Source: Acholeplasmataceae bacterium (GTDB lineage Bacteria > Bacillota_I > Bacilli_A > Acholeplasmatales > Acholeplasmataceae). From it: DNA of 64,000 nt. The notes under the pieces were generated by a model. That model was not told the origin of the DNA. It did not search any database and saw only the letters and a list, made by a program, of their open reading frames with translations. A program made the position numbers and the translations under genes. How positions within the stretch are numbered: position 1 is the first letter of the stretch; each line of letters opens with the position of its first letter. The DNA lies in assembly GCA_030603805.1 (NCBI GenBank), contig JAUVXD010000001.1:405068-469067 (forward strand). The letters run 5' to 3'. Positions 16,437 to 25,730 of this stretch are shown here, piece after piece.

Positions 16437-19030
16437 CGTTTGACCTCCTTGGGTTTGATTTGCTTCATGAGACTGACAGTCTTCGTCTTATTTATATTAT
16501 AATCCTCAATGAGCTTAATTGCTTCACTTTTTACAACAGGTTTTGAAATCATATACCCTTGAATAACATTACACCCACATTTATAGGCAATCATATTTTG
16601 CCGATCATTTTCGATCCCTTCAGCAATAACCTCGAGTCCAACGTTTTTTGCAAGTGATGCAATCATTGTGACGATGGCTTTTGAATGGGCATCGGTTTCT
16701 AGATCAATGATGAATGCTCTATCAATTTTGATTGTATTAATGGGTAAATCTTTTAAGTATTGTAAGGATGAATACCCTGTACCAAAGTCATCCAAATGAA
16801 TGTCAAATCCATATTTTTGAAGCAGCTTTAACTTATTAATAACCAAATCAAAGGATCCAATTAAAAATGTTTCAGTAATTTCTAGGCTGACAGAATGTTT
16901 TTTGAGTTCATACTGTTCAAATACGGAAATAATTTCATTAACAAACCCTGCTTGCAAGATTTGAACAGGAGAAATGTTTAATGAGATATGAACATTATAT
17001 TTTTCAAGTTCTTTCGCAATTTGAAATGTCTCATGGAGTGCAATACGCCCAATATCGATAATCATATTGTTACGTTCTGCCATCTGAATGAATTTAAGCG
17101 GTGATTCTGAGATGTATTTTGGATTATTCCATCTGATTAAAGCTTCAAATCCTGTAATCTTTTCTTGCTGATTATCAAATTGTGGCTGAAGTGCCATATA
17201 AAACTCTTGATTCTTAATCGCATTGGCTAAATCCGCTTCCATTCGTTGCTCACGAGATGCAATCAAACTTAGACTGACATCATAGAAAAAATACTTATGC
17301 GTGGTTGACTCTTTGGCGTGGTTTAACGCAAGCATCATATTGTCATAGGCAACTTCAGCATTTAAGATTTCATAGCGTTCTTTTTCAATCGTAAAGACAC
17401 CGATTCTAAGATCAATATTAATAAAGTTTTTGTCAATGGTAATCGGTTTTTCAAAGATGGATGTAATTTTTGTAATCCAACGATTGACCCAGTTTAAGTT
17501 TTCAATATCCTTAAAGAAAACAACAAAACTATCGGCAACCGTATTATAGAGGGATGCTGGATACCCTTCGAGTGATTCATCAATTAGTTCAGAGACAATC
17601 ACTAAAAATCGGTCAGCACTCTTTTCACCAAGTAATAGATTAATACTCGAAAATGAAACAACATCAAGAGCAAGTAAAGCATTTTTCTTTTCTAAAAGAT
17701 CTACATCGGCAAAAAATGCACTTAAATCTTGTTTCAAACTATTGTAGTTGGGTAAGTGGGTGACTTTATTAAATAGGGCAAGATTTCGATATTCATCAAA
17801 GCGACCTTCAATATTGGTAATATCATCACCAATCAATAAATAGCCGCCTGAAGATCTGACTGGGACGAATCTAATATAGACGATACGTTGCATACCAAGT
17901 TCAAAAAGTACTGTAAATGCTCTTTGTCTCCTGATAACATCTTCAATAACTTCCATATCAAAGTCTTTCTTAATATTGAAATCTTTAATATCATCATAAA
18001 TGTCATAATCGCCAAGTAGTTTTTTAAAACTTTGATTGTAAGACTTAATCTTACCTTTTGCAGTAATTCTAACGATATAAGGTTTTGCATAATAATGGGT
18101 GATTCTCGCATTCTCAATATCATTAACTTTGGATTCTAAGATTTTATAAAGCAAAATCATCGCGCCAGCAAAAAGGACAAAGATGACAAAAAACAATGCC
18201 CATAAGATATTGGTTAAATAAGCCATCGATTCAATGACTTCTAATTCATTATATGTTTGAACAATATAAAATTCCTTGACAGAATGATTGGGGCTTAAAG
18301 GATTGAAGGTAATAAAAGAGCGTGTCCCTAAAAATCGATGTTCAGCAATGCCGCGTTCTCTATCTAAAAGAAAATCTTTAATACGATCGATATCGGATTC
18401 AAGAACATTTTCACTTCTTAAATACTCAAAAAAGAATTGTGAAATATGTTGAGGAAAATTCTTATAATGGATTCTATTATCAGCACTCATGATGATGTAA
18501 TTGGTCATCATGTTCGATAGTTCAAAAAGTTGATCAAAATAGGGTTCTGCTTCAAAATATCCGATAATCGAGCCAACTCTTAAAAAAACATAGATTGTAG
18601 AATCTGATGTATCGAAAGCCTGTTGGAATGAATAGATGGAAATCTTTTGATCAAAGTCATCGAGGTCAAATAACGAACTATACGTATAGGGTATACCTTC
18701 GATGGTTAAAGTTCTTTCATCAAGAACACCAAACCCAGTAAAATGTCCATCCATAACCGTGATTTGATCGATATTAGCATAAAGATATGGGATAGGGTCT
18801 ATGGATAGATTATTCAAATAATCAATTAAGTCTTTAAGCTTTTGGTGATCAAGTTCTAATTGTGCATCAATTCTTTTCGCAATAACATCCCCTGCATTCA
18901 GCAAGTTTTGAGAGGCTTGTCTGTGAATAAAGTTCGTTGATATTTGCGTATACGCAAAAACAACGACCACCATGAGTAGTACGTAAGATATGATAAATGC
19001 GAGGGCCAGTTTCCAGGTATATCTTTTCAT
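16433..19030 (-). CDS. transmembrane sensor GGDEF/EAL c-di-GMP phosphodiesterase
   Basis: About 865 residues from the ATG at 19030; an upstream TTG at 19072 lacks a ribosome site. Order: membrane segment, extracytoplasmic sensor of roughly 230 residues, second membrane segment, PAS-like region, degenerate GGDEF domain (signature replaced by VADSF), EAL domain. The EAL domain keeps all catalytic motifs: FEALIRW, NISP, LEITET, LDDFGTGYSSL, IKIDR, AEGIE and QGY. It should hydrolyse c-di-GMP in response to an external signal, with the dead GGDEF perhaps sensing GTP. It overlaps the next gene by ATGA and is the nearest c-di-GMP enzyme to the riboswitch-controlled surface system. Confidence 0.9.
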   Translation of the reverse strand: MKRYTWKLALAFIISYVLLMVVVVFAYTQISTNFIHRQASQNLLNAGDVIAKRIDAQLELDHQKLKDLIDYLNNLSIDPIPYLYANIDQITVMDGHFTGFGVLDERTLTIEGIPYTYSSLFDLDDFDQKISIYSFQQAFDTSDSTIYVFLRVGSIIGYFEAEPYFDQLFELSNMMTNYIIMSADNRIHYKNFPQHISQFFFEYLRSENVLESDIDRIKDFLLDRERGIAEHRFLGTRSFITFNPLSPNHSVKEFYIVQTYNELEVIESMAYLTNILWALFFVIFVLFAGAMILLYKILESKVNDIENARITHYYAKPYIVRITAKGKIKSYNQSFKKLLGDYDIYDDIKDFNIKKDFDMEVIEDVIRRQRAFTVLFELGMQRIVYIRFVPVRSSGGYLLIGDDITNIEGRFDEYRNLALFNKVTHLPNYNSLKQDLSAFFADVDLLEKKNALLALDVVSFSSINLLLGEKSADRFLVIVSELIDESLEGYPASLYNTVADSFVVFFKDIENLNWVNRWITKITSIFEKPITIDKNFINIDLRIGVFTIEKERYEILNAEVAYDNMMLALNHAKESTTHKYFFYDVSLSLIASREQRMEADLANAIKNQEFYMALQPQFDNQQEKITGFEALIRWNNPKYISESPLKFIQMAERNNMIIDIGRIALHETFQIAKELEKYNVHISLNISPVQILQAGFVNEIISVFEQYELKKHSVSLEITETFLIGSFDLVINKLKLLQKYGFDIHLDDFGTGYSSLQYLKDLPINTIKIDRAFIIDLETDAHSKAIVTMIASLAKNVGLEVIAEGIENDRQNMIAYKCGCNVIQGYMISKPVVKSEAIKLIEDYNINKTKTVSLMKQIKPKEVKR

Positions 19031-19154
19031 CAATGTCCCACTTTCACCAAATAAGATGTGTTTTTCTTGCAATAAAAGCGATTCCTATGGATTGACTATA
19101 GACACTCATGATGATAAATCATCCATGCCTATGTATTTATTATACCTTAGAAAC

Positions 19155-19185
19155 AAAAAATGGGTAAGTCCGTTTACCCATTTTA
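19155..19185 (-). terminator. terminator of the lysine operon
   Basis: AAAATGGGTAA / TTTACCCATTTT hairpin with a T-rich 3' flank on the minus strand, immediately after the aminotransferase stop. A candidate -10 (TATAAT, 19139-19144) for the GGDEF/EAL operon lies just beyond it, without a clear -35. Confidence 0.8.
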
Positions 19186-19186
19186 G

Positions 19187-20377
19187 TTATTTGTTTATTT
19201 GTTCTAATTTTAAAAGGTCCTCAAAGATTTCTAGGAACGCTTTGATTTCTTTATCTTTAATGTTTAATGGCGGTAGCAAGCGAATGACAGTTTGATGTGT
19301 CACATTAAGGAGAACCCCACGTTTAAGAGCATTTTCTTGTATCGATTGAGCATGTTTGCCTAAATCAATACCAATCATCAGTCCCTTACCTCTGACATCT
19401 TGAATCACATCATACTTGGATTTTAGTGATTTGAGTGCTTCAAGCAAATATGATGAGGTGTGTGCTACTTTATGAGCCATATCAGTTGATGATAAGAGAT
19501 TAAAAGATGCTAATCCCATCGCACATGCCAGTGGATTACCCCCAAAGGTTGATCCATGATCACCTGGTTGTAAGACTTTTGAGAGATTATTTGCAACAAG
19601 CATTGCACCGAGTGGAATACCTCCCCCCAGTGATTTAGCAAGTGTTAAGATATCAGGTGTCAATCTTGTATGTTGATACGCAAAAAGCTTTCCTGTACGC
19701 ATTAACCCAGTTTGTATTTCATCTGCTACAATTAAAAAATTATAGCGCTTCGATAATTTCATGACTTCTTCGATGTACTCGAAATGTAGGGGCTCTATGC
19801 CAGATTCACCTTGGATGAGTTCAAGATAGATGGCACATGTTTTTTCTGAAACAGCTGATCTTAACTGATTGATATTGTTTCTTTCGATGTGCTTAACACC
19901 AGAGAGTAAAGGGGCAAACGCTTGCTGGTATTTTGGTTGACCTGTTAACGATAACCCACCCATGGTACGTCCATGAAAGGATTCATGGAGTGCAATCATC
20001 TCTTGTTTTTCAGGATCTAACGATTTACCCCATTTTCTGACGAGTTTAATCGATGCTTCAATCGCTTCAGTTCCTGAATTCGTAAAAAAGACTTGCGATG
20101 GAAACGCATGTTCAACAAGCTTTTGAGCAAGCGATACCACAGGTTCTGAAACGAAATAATTAGAAAGATGCAAATGCTTATTCATTTGTTTTTTAATCGC
20201 TTTTAAGATTGTTTTGTTAGAATGTCCTAAACTTGAAACAGCGATACCGGCATACATGTCTAAATATTTTTTGCCCGATTGATCATAAAGATAACTTCCC
20301 TTAGCTTTCGTTATGGTTAAAGGCAGTCTTTTATAAGTATTTAAGATATAGGTTTGATCCCGTTCATGAAGCGTCAT
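19187..20377 (-). CDS. class III aminotransferase, probable N-acetyl-LL-DAP aminotransferase
   Basis: 396 residues, PLP-dependent acetylornithine aminotransferase (ArgD) family. Conserved features include GVAVSSLGH-like start, FTNSGTEAIE, HESFHGRTMG, VADEIQTGLMRTGK and TLAKSLGGGIP with the Schiff-base Lys, then TFGGNPLAC. It closes the lysine operon directly after dapH, and no arginine gene is nearby. Its likely substrate is N-acetyl-2-amino-6-oxopimelate, the step otherwise missing from the pathway; ArgD enzymes are known to do the analogous reaction in DAP synthesis. An acetylornithine role remains possible. Confidence 0.85.
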   Translation of the reverse strand: MTLHERDQTYILNTYKRLPLTITKAKGSYLYDQSGKKYLDMYAGIAVSSLGHSNKTILKAIKKQMNKHLHLSNYFVSEPVVSLAQKLVEHAFPSQVFFTNSGTEAIEASIKLVRKWGKSLDPEKQEMIALHESFHGRTMGGLSLTGQPKYQQAFAPLLSGVKHIERNNINQLRSAVSEKTCAIYLELIQGESGIEPLHFEYIEEVMKLSKRYNFLIVADEIQTGLMRTGKLFAYQHTRLTPDILTLAKSLGGGIPLGAMLVANNLSKVLQPGDHGSTFGGNPLACAMGLASFNLLSSTDMAHKVAHTSSYLLEALKSLKSKYDVIQDVRGKGLMIGIDLGKHAQSIQENALKRGVLLNVTHQTVIRLLPPLNIKDKEIKAFLEIFEDLLKLEQINK

Positions 20378-20382
20378 AAGAC

Positions 20383-21093
20383 CTACTTTCTGAGATCATC
20401 CAATATTTTGGTTTTCTCAATTGTTTTTTCGTCCTTCATTTTAATAATTTTAGCTGGTGAACCTGCAACAACCGCATTTTCAGGAACATCTTGTGTGACC
20501 ACAGCAAGTGCGGCAACCACACTACCTTGACCGACTTTCACGCCCTCAAGAATGACAGCATTTGCACCAACTAAGACGTCATCTTCAATAATGACTGGCA
20601 GTTTTGAAGGTGGTTCTAAAACACCTGCAACAACTGCACCCGCACCAATATGACAGTTCTTGCCAATAATTGCACGAGCACCAACGACTGCGTTCATATC
20701 AATCATCGTTCGATCTCCGATGACGGCACCAATATTGATGGTTGCATTCATCATAATGACTGCATCTAAACCAATACTTGCATATTCTCTAATGATTGCA
20801 CCTGGTTCAATTCTTGCTTTAACTTGAGTCAAATCAAGTAATGGAATTGCTGAATTTCTACGATCGTGCTCTAAAACACTTTCAACGATGTGTGATTGAT
20901 AGGTTTCAAGAAGATGTGAGATATCCTTAAATTCTCCAAAAACGACTCTGTGATGATCATCTCCAAAAGATTTAAGTCCTTCAAAATTGATTTTTGTCAT
21001 ATCTCCATTGATATAAAGCTTGCATGGTGTTTTTTTCGTTGCATTTTTAATATAGGCTGCGATTTCATACGCATCTAGTAAGAATTCACTCAC
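20383..21093 (-). CDS. dapH: tetrahydrodipicolinate N-acetyltransferase
   Basis: 236 residues, the same length as Bacillus DapH. An N-terminal alpha/beta domain is followed by a left-handed beta-helix of hexapeptide repeats (about 90-205) with [15 protein letters not shown] and [16 protein letters not shown], a signature of the acetyl (not succinyl) branch. It transfers acetyl from acetyl-CoA to tetrahydrodipicolinate. The start is GTG at 21093, with AAGGAGG lying inside the end of dapB, so the genes are coupled. Confidence 0.93.
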   Translation of the reverse strand: MSEFLLDAYEIAAYIKNATKKTPCKLYINGDMTKINFEGLKSFGDDHHRVVFGEFKDISHLLETYQSHIVESVLEHDRRNSAIPLLDLTQVKARIEPGAIIREYASIGLDAVIMMNATINIGAVIGDRTMIDMNAVVGARAIIGKNCHIGAGAVVAGVLEPPSKLPVIIEDDVLVGANAVILEGVKVGQGSVVAALAVVTQDVPENAVVAGSPAKIIKMKDEKTIEKTKILDDLRK

Positions 21094-21834
21094 TTAAATA
21101 TCCTCCTTGATTAAATCGTTCATGGTATAAAAACCCTTTTTTTGATTGATGATAAACTTTGCTGCTTTCATTGCACCATGAGCAAAAATGGATTTTGATT
21201 GTGCACTGTGAGTAATTTCAATGACTTCATCTAATCCTGCAAAAATCACTTGGTGTTCACCAACTATCGAGCCACCCCTCACCGCATGAATGGCAAGTTC
21301 TTGAGGCTTTCTTTGACCTTGATGTCCATTGACGATTTCCTTTTTTGATTGAAGACTTGAATTGATGGCATGTGCAAGATGAAGGGAGGTGCCACTCGGT
21401 GCATCGAGTTTATGATGATGATGTTTTTCAACAATCTCAATATCGAAATCACGCTCTAATTTTGCACTGACTTGCTTTAAAACTTCGGTGATGATGGCGA
21501 CTCCATATGAATAATTGGCACTATAGAATATCGGGATGGTTTGAGAAGTTTCTTCAATAAGCTTTTTTTGTATCTCAGTATACCCCGTGGTTGCAATCAC
21601 TAATGGGATATGATTTTTACTTGAATACTTAATCAGTTCATCCAGTAAAAGAGGTGTCGAAAAATCAATGATGACATTGACTTTCGGTATGTGTGATAAG
21701 TTTGAAAAAATGTTTTCTTCTTTGTTTTCCACCCGATCAAATCCATAAACTTCATTAAAAAACATATCTTTTTCAAGTAAGCCTTTAACCAAAGAACCCA
21801 TTTTTCCAGAAGCGCCAGTAATCAAAACGTTCAT
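21094..21834 (-). CDS. dapB: 4-hydroxy-tetrahydrodipicolinate reductase
   Basis: 246 residues. N-terminal nucleotide-binding motif GASGKMG, then FSTPLLLDEL, ATTGYT and the substrate-site stretch EKHHHHKLDAPSGTSL typical of DapB; the C-terminal part has the GGSIVGEHQV motif. It reduces the DapA product with NAD(P)H. Its ATG overlaps the dapA stop by 4 nt (ATGA). Confidence 0.95.
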   Translation of the reverse strand: MNVLITGASGKMGSLVKGLLEKDMFFNEVYGFDRVENKEENIFSNLSHIPKVNVIIDFSTPLLLDELIKYSSKNHIPLVIATTGYTEIQKKLIEETSQTIPIFYSANYSYGVAIITEVLKQVSAKLERDFDIEIVEKHHHHKLDAPSGTSLHLAHAINSSLQSKKEIVNGHQGQRKPQELAIHAVRGGSIVGEHQVIFAGLDEVIEITHSAQSKSIFAHGAMKAAKFIINQKKGFYTMNDLIKEDI

Positions 21835-22718
21835 GATAAGTCACCTAAGACCTTATATTTGTTTAACACAGCTTTTAAAGTCTTTACATGCGCTTCTTCC
21901 ATACCAACTAAAGGTAATCTGACATCATCATTCATCTTACCCATCAAACTAAGTGCCTTCTTTGCTGGAACAGGATTGGACTCAATAAACATCACCTGAT
22001 GAAGTTCTCTTAAACGCAGTGCTTTTTCAACAACACTTGAATCTCCATTTAAATAGGCCATCACTTGATCATGAATGATTCCTGGGATAATATTTGCAGT
22101 CACTGAAATGACACCTTGTCCGCCTAAGGCGAGAATAGGCATCGTTTGATCATCATTACCGGAATAAGTGATAAAATCTTTCGAACATAGTTCAATCACT
22201 TTCGCGATTTGCGAAATATCACCTGAAGCCTCTTTAATCGCTTCAATATGTTGGACTAAAGATAGCATCGCAACCGTTTCAGGGAGCATGTTAACACCAG
22301 TTCTAGATGGCACATTATATAAAATGATGGGAATGCTTACCACATCCGCAATTGCTTTAAAATGGCTATATAAACCTCTTTGAGTCGGTTTATTATAGTA
22401 AGGTGTAATCAGCAATAAACCATCAGCACCCACAGACTCAGCATATTTAGATAATTCAATGGATTGTGCTGTATTATTCGTCCCTGTGCCACAAATGATT
22501 TGAGTTCTACCTCTAGCAACTTCTACAGAAAATTTATATAATGCTTTCTTTTCATCATCGGATAGTGTTGCAGATTCCCCTGTAGTACCACTGACGATGA
22601 TTGCATCTGTTTTTTCTTGAATATGCCACTCAATTAAATCTCGGTATGCCTCATAATCCACTTGATTGTTTCTAAAGGGTGTGACAATAGCCACACCAGA
22701 CCCTTTAAATAATGCCAT
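21831..22718 (-). CDS. dapA: 4-hydroxy-tetrahydrodipicolinate synthase
   Basis: 295 residues, a TIM-barrel lyase of the DapA family. It has VSGTTGESATLS near the pyruvate site, YYNKPTQRGLY with the proton-relay Tyr, YNVPSRTGVN, and Lys of IKEASGD as Schiff base. It condenses pyruvate with aspartate semialdehyde. Its ATG overlaps the asd stop by one base. Confidence 0.96.
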   Translation of the reverse strand: MALFKGSGVAIVTPFRNNQVDYEAYRDLIEWHIQEKTDAIIVSGTTGESATLSDDEKKALYKFSVEVARGRTQIICGTGTNNTAQSIELSKYAESVGADGLLLITPYYNKPTQRGLYSHFKAIADVVSIPIILYNVPSRTGVNMLPETVAMLSLVQHIEAIKEASGDISQIAKVIELCSKDFITYSGNDDQTMPILALGGQGVISVTANIIPGIIHDQVMAYLNGDSSVVEKALRLRELHQVMFIESNPVPAKKALSLMGKMNDDVRLPLVGMEEAHVKTLKAVLNKYKVLGDLS

Positions 22719-23707
22719 TATTTTAAACCCTCCTTAATCAGGTATTCTGCAATCTCTATTGCATTGGTTGCAGCACCTTTTCTAATGTTGTCAGCCACAA
22801 CCCAAAGATTTAGTCCATTGGTTACACTGTCATCTAATCTCAGTCTACCCACATAAATTTGATCACGACCTGAGACATCTTTAGGTGTTGGATAATTATT
22901 TTTTTCAAAGACACGAATGCCTATGCTTTTGAGTTCTTCTCTTAAAAGTGATAAATCAATTCTTTTTTCACATTCTACATTGATAGAAACACTATGACCA
23001 TTTAAAACAGGAACTCTGACACAAGTTGCTGTAACTTTTAGATCATTCATACCTAAAATCTTTCTCGTTTCATCAATCATCTTTTTTTCTTCTTTGGTAT
23101 AACCTGATTCTAAAAAATCATCGATATGAGGTAATACATTCTCATAAATGGGTTTAGCATAAAACTGTGGATCTTGATTGTTTTTACCACGTTCTAAATC
23201 AAAAACCCCTTTATATCCTGAACCTGAGACTGCTTGATACGTACTATAGACAACTCTTTTTAAGTGAAATAGATCATGAATCACTTTAAGTGGAACCACA
23301 GATTGAATCGTTGAACAGTTTGGATTTGCAATGATTCTATCTTTTGAAGTCAATACTTGTCCGTTGACTTCAGGAACAATTAAAGGATACCCTGATTTCA
23401 TGCGCCAGGCACTTGAATTATCAATGACGGTTGCACCTTGCTCAGCTGCGTAAGGTGCATAATTTAAACTGGTTTCTCCGCCTGCAGAGAAAAGTGCAAA
23501 ATCGAAGCCTTCATTAAACGAGGTTGTTGTAAGTTCTCTAACAATGTGTGGTAACCCTTGAAACGTGATTTCTTGACCGGCAGATCTTTTGGATGCAAAA
23601 AAGACAATCTTTGAAATCGGAAAATTTCTTTCTTCTAATACTTTAATAAATGTCTGTCCAACCATGCCGGTTGCGCCGACGACTGCGACTCGATATGTTT
23701 TTTTCAT
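22718..23707 (-). CDS. asd: aspartate-semialdehyde dehydrogenase
   Basis: 329 residues. Nucleotide motif GATGMVGQTF, FSAGGETS, catalytic Cys in ANPNCSTIQ, and RVPVLNGHS with the active His. It makes aspartate semialdehyde from aspartyl phosphate. It overlaps dapF by ATGA, so translation is probably coupled. Confidence 0.96.
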   Translation of the reverse strand: MKKTYRVAVVGATGMVGQTFIKVLEERNFPISKIVFFASKRSAGQEITFQGLPHIVRELTTTSFNEGFDFALFSAGGETSLNYAPYAAEQGATVIDNSSAWRMKSGYPLIVPEVNGQVLTSKDRIIANPNCSTIQSVVPLKVIHDLFHLKRVVYSTYQAVSGSGYKGVFDLERGKNNQDPQFYAKPIYENVLPHIDDFLESGYTKEEKKMIDETRKILGMNDLKVTATCVRVPVLNGHSVSINVECEKRIDLSLLREELKSIGIRVFEKNNYPTPKDVSGRDQIYVGRLRLDDSVTNGLNLWVVADNIRKGAATNAIEIAEYLIKEGLK

Positions 23708-24507
23708 ATAACCTCAAATGTTCCGCTTGCGATTTTGACTGCAGGTCCCTCTAGATAAATCTCACGTTCCACATAAACTTTGATTTTACCGCCTGGAACT
23801 AGCGTATCGACTTTAGAACTTGTTTTCCCTAATTTAAAGGACACACATGCACTTGCTGCAACACCTGTGCCGCAAGATAAAGTCCAACCAGCACCTCTTT
23901 CAAAGGTTCTCACTTCTTGTAAATGATGATTTTTGACATGAACGAAGTTCACATTCGTAAATTTCGGAAAAAAGGGATGATTGGATAATGCTGGGCCTAT
24001 TGTTTTAACTTGTTCATAATCATCCACATAAACGACTGTATGTAGGGTTCCCAAATTGATGGTATAAAAATAGATCATGCCTTCATCTAATAATAGCGCT
24101 TGTTCTTCCATGCGAAAGATCGGTTCACTTACATGAGGCAATCCTAAATCAAACTCTGGTTCACCTAAATTAATTTTAACATTCTGTGTTCCGGGATGAT
24201 AAGTTACTTGAATGATTCCTGCCAGTGTTTCTACATCAAATTCATGTTTAAGGACTAACTTTTGATCTAAAACATATCGAACAAAGCATCTCATACCATT
24301 ACCACACATAGGTGCTATCGAACCATCACTGTTGAAATAGTTAAATTTAATGTCAGCAATTTTCGAAGGCTCTGGATATATTAGACCATCCGCGCCAATA
24401 CCAAAATGTCTATCACAGATTTTTTTTGCGAGTTTACTGGGATCAGTTGGCACAAAATCAATCATTATAAAATCATTACCTGTACCATGATATTTTTCAA
24501 ATTTCAT
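23704..24507 (-). CDS. dapF: diaminopimelate epimerase
   Basis: About 267 residues from ATG 24507, chosen for the AAGGAGG site; the in-frame start at 24528 would overlap lysC. The two catalytic Cys regions are present: MCGNGMRC and SCGTGVAASA, with FNSDGS and GNDFIMIDF also typical. It converts LL-DAP to meso-DAP, the substrate of LysA and, where a wall exists, of murein synthesis. Confidence 0.95.
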   Translation of the reverse strand: MKFEKYHGTGNDFIMIDFVPTDPSKLAKKICDRHFGIGADGLIYPEPSKIADIKFNYFNSDGSIAPMCGNGMRCFVRYVLDQKLVLKHEFDVETLAGIIQVTYHPGTQNVKINLGEPEFDLGLPHVSEPIFRMEEQALLLDEGMIYFYTINLGTLHTVVYVDDYEQVKTIGPALSNHPFFPKFTNVNFVHVKNHHLQEVRTFERGAGWTLSCGTGVAASACVSFKLGKTSSKVDTLVPGGKIKVYVEREIYLEGPAVKIASGTFEVI

Positions 24508-24517
24508 AGAAGCCTCC

Positions 24518-25723
24518 TTACAAACCAAAGTGAGATGAAATGACCTCTACTGTCTTTTTCATATGCTTCTTATCAATTGTATAAGAAATACTAATTTCAG
24601 AGGTTGTGACTAATCTAAATTCGATTTGATGATCTGCTAACAACTTAAATAGCTCAGCAGCAACACCAGATTGTGTTCTCATGCCTGTGCCAACCACAGA
24701 AATTTTGACAACATTCATATTTTTGATGACATCAAGTCCTTCATAACGTGCTGTAATTTTTTCTAACACTTCATTAATCGCTTCTAAATCATCCGCACCT
24801 GCAGTGAAAGCTAAGTTTATTAAACCTTCTCCAGCTGGTGTTTGTGAAATCATATCTACGTTCACTTCATTTTCAGCGAGCGCGACGAAAAGTGTTGCAA
24901 TATCTGATGAGCGTGCAGAAAAGTTCATGATGGTCACCATCATCACTTTTTCACTAATCGATAACCCTGTTATACTTTTTTCTTCCACTTTTGTATACTC
25001 CTTAATTAATGTCCCTGTATGATTATTTTGTGAAGATGCCACATAAATGGGCACCTTATATCGTTGTCCTATTTCAATCGATCTTGGTTCCATAACCTTA
25101 GCTCCAAGAAATGCCATCTCTTTCATTTCTTCATAAGTGATGACATCGAGTTTTTTAGCTTCTGGATATAGTCTTGGATCAACACCATAAATCCCATCAA
25201 CATCGGTATATATTTCTGCTGTGCATCCAAGTTTAGCAGCCAAAGCAACGGCTGTTGTATCAGAACCACCACGACCAAGTGTCGTGATATCACCTTGTTC
25301 ATTTAATCCTTGAAAACCAGCAACAACCACCAAATGATTGGTATTTAAATAATTTTCTATTTTACTGATGTCAATATCGAGAATCTTATTTTTCGTGTGT
25401 AATCCTGAGGTTTTAATGCCTGCTTGAAATCCTGTCAATGCAATGGCTTGTTCACCTAATTCATTAAGGATCATCGTTAGAAGTGAGATAGAAACTTGTT
25501 CTCCTGTAGAGATCAACATATCAATTTCTCGTTTTGATGGATATTTGGCTGCTTGTTTTGCAAGTGCCAAGAGTTGATTGGTTGTTTTACCCATGGCAGA
25601 AACAACAACAACAACATGTCTAAACTCCGATTTTTTTTTGATAATTCTTTGTGCAATGGCTTGCATTTTTTCGATGGATTCAACGGATGAACCCCCAAAC
25701 TTCATGACGACGCTATGTTCCAT
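24518..25723 (-). CDS. lysC: aspartate kinase
   Basis: 401 residues. N-terminal kinase domain with MKFGGSSV, then TTLGRGGSDTTAVALA and YTDVDGIYGVDPR, followed by two ACT domains (from about residue 265) for feedback control. It phosphorylates aspartate at the head of the pathway. It sits between lysA and dapF in an operon behind a lysine riboswitch, so lysine probably controls it at both transcript and enzyme level. Confidence 0.95.
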   Translation of the reverse strand: MEHSVVMKFGGSSVESIEKMQAIAQRIIKKKSEFRHVVVVVSAMGKTTNQLLALAKQAAKYPSKREIDMLISTGEQVSISLLTMILNELGEQAIALTGFQAGIKTSGLHTKNKILDIDISKIENYLNTNHLVVVAGFQGLNEQGDITTLGRGGSDTTAVALAAKLGCTAEIYTDVDGIYGVDPRLYPEAKKLDVITYEEMKEMAFLGAKVMEPRSIEIGQRYKVPIYVASSQNNHTGTLIKEYTKVEEKSITGLSISEKVMMVTIMNFSARSSDIATLFVALAENEVNVDMISQTPAGEGLINLAFTAGADDLEAINEVLEKITARYEGLDVIKNMNVVKISVVGTGMRTQSGVAAELFKLLADHQIEFRLVTTSEISISYTIDKKHMKKTVEVISSHFGL

Positions 25724-25730
25724 TTTTATG

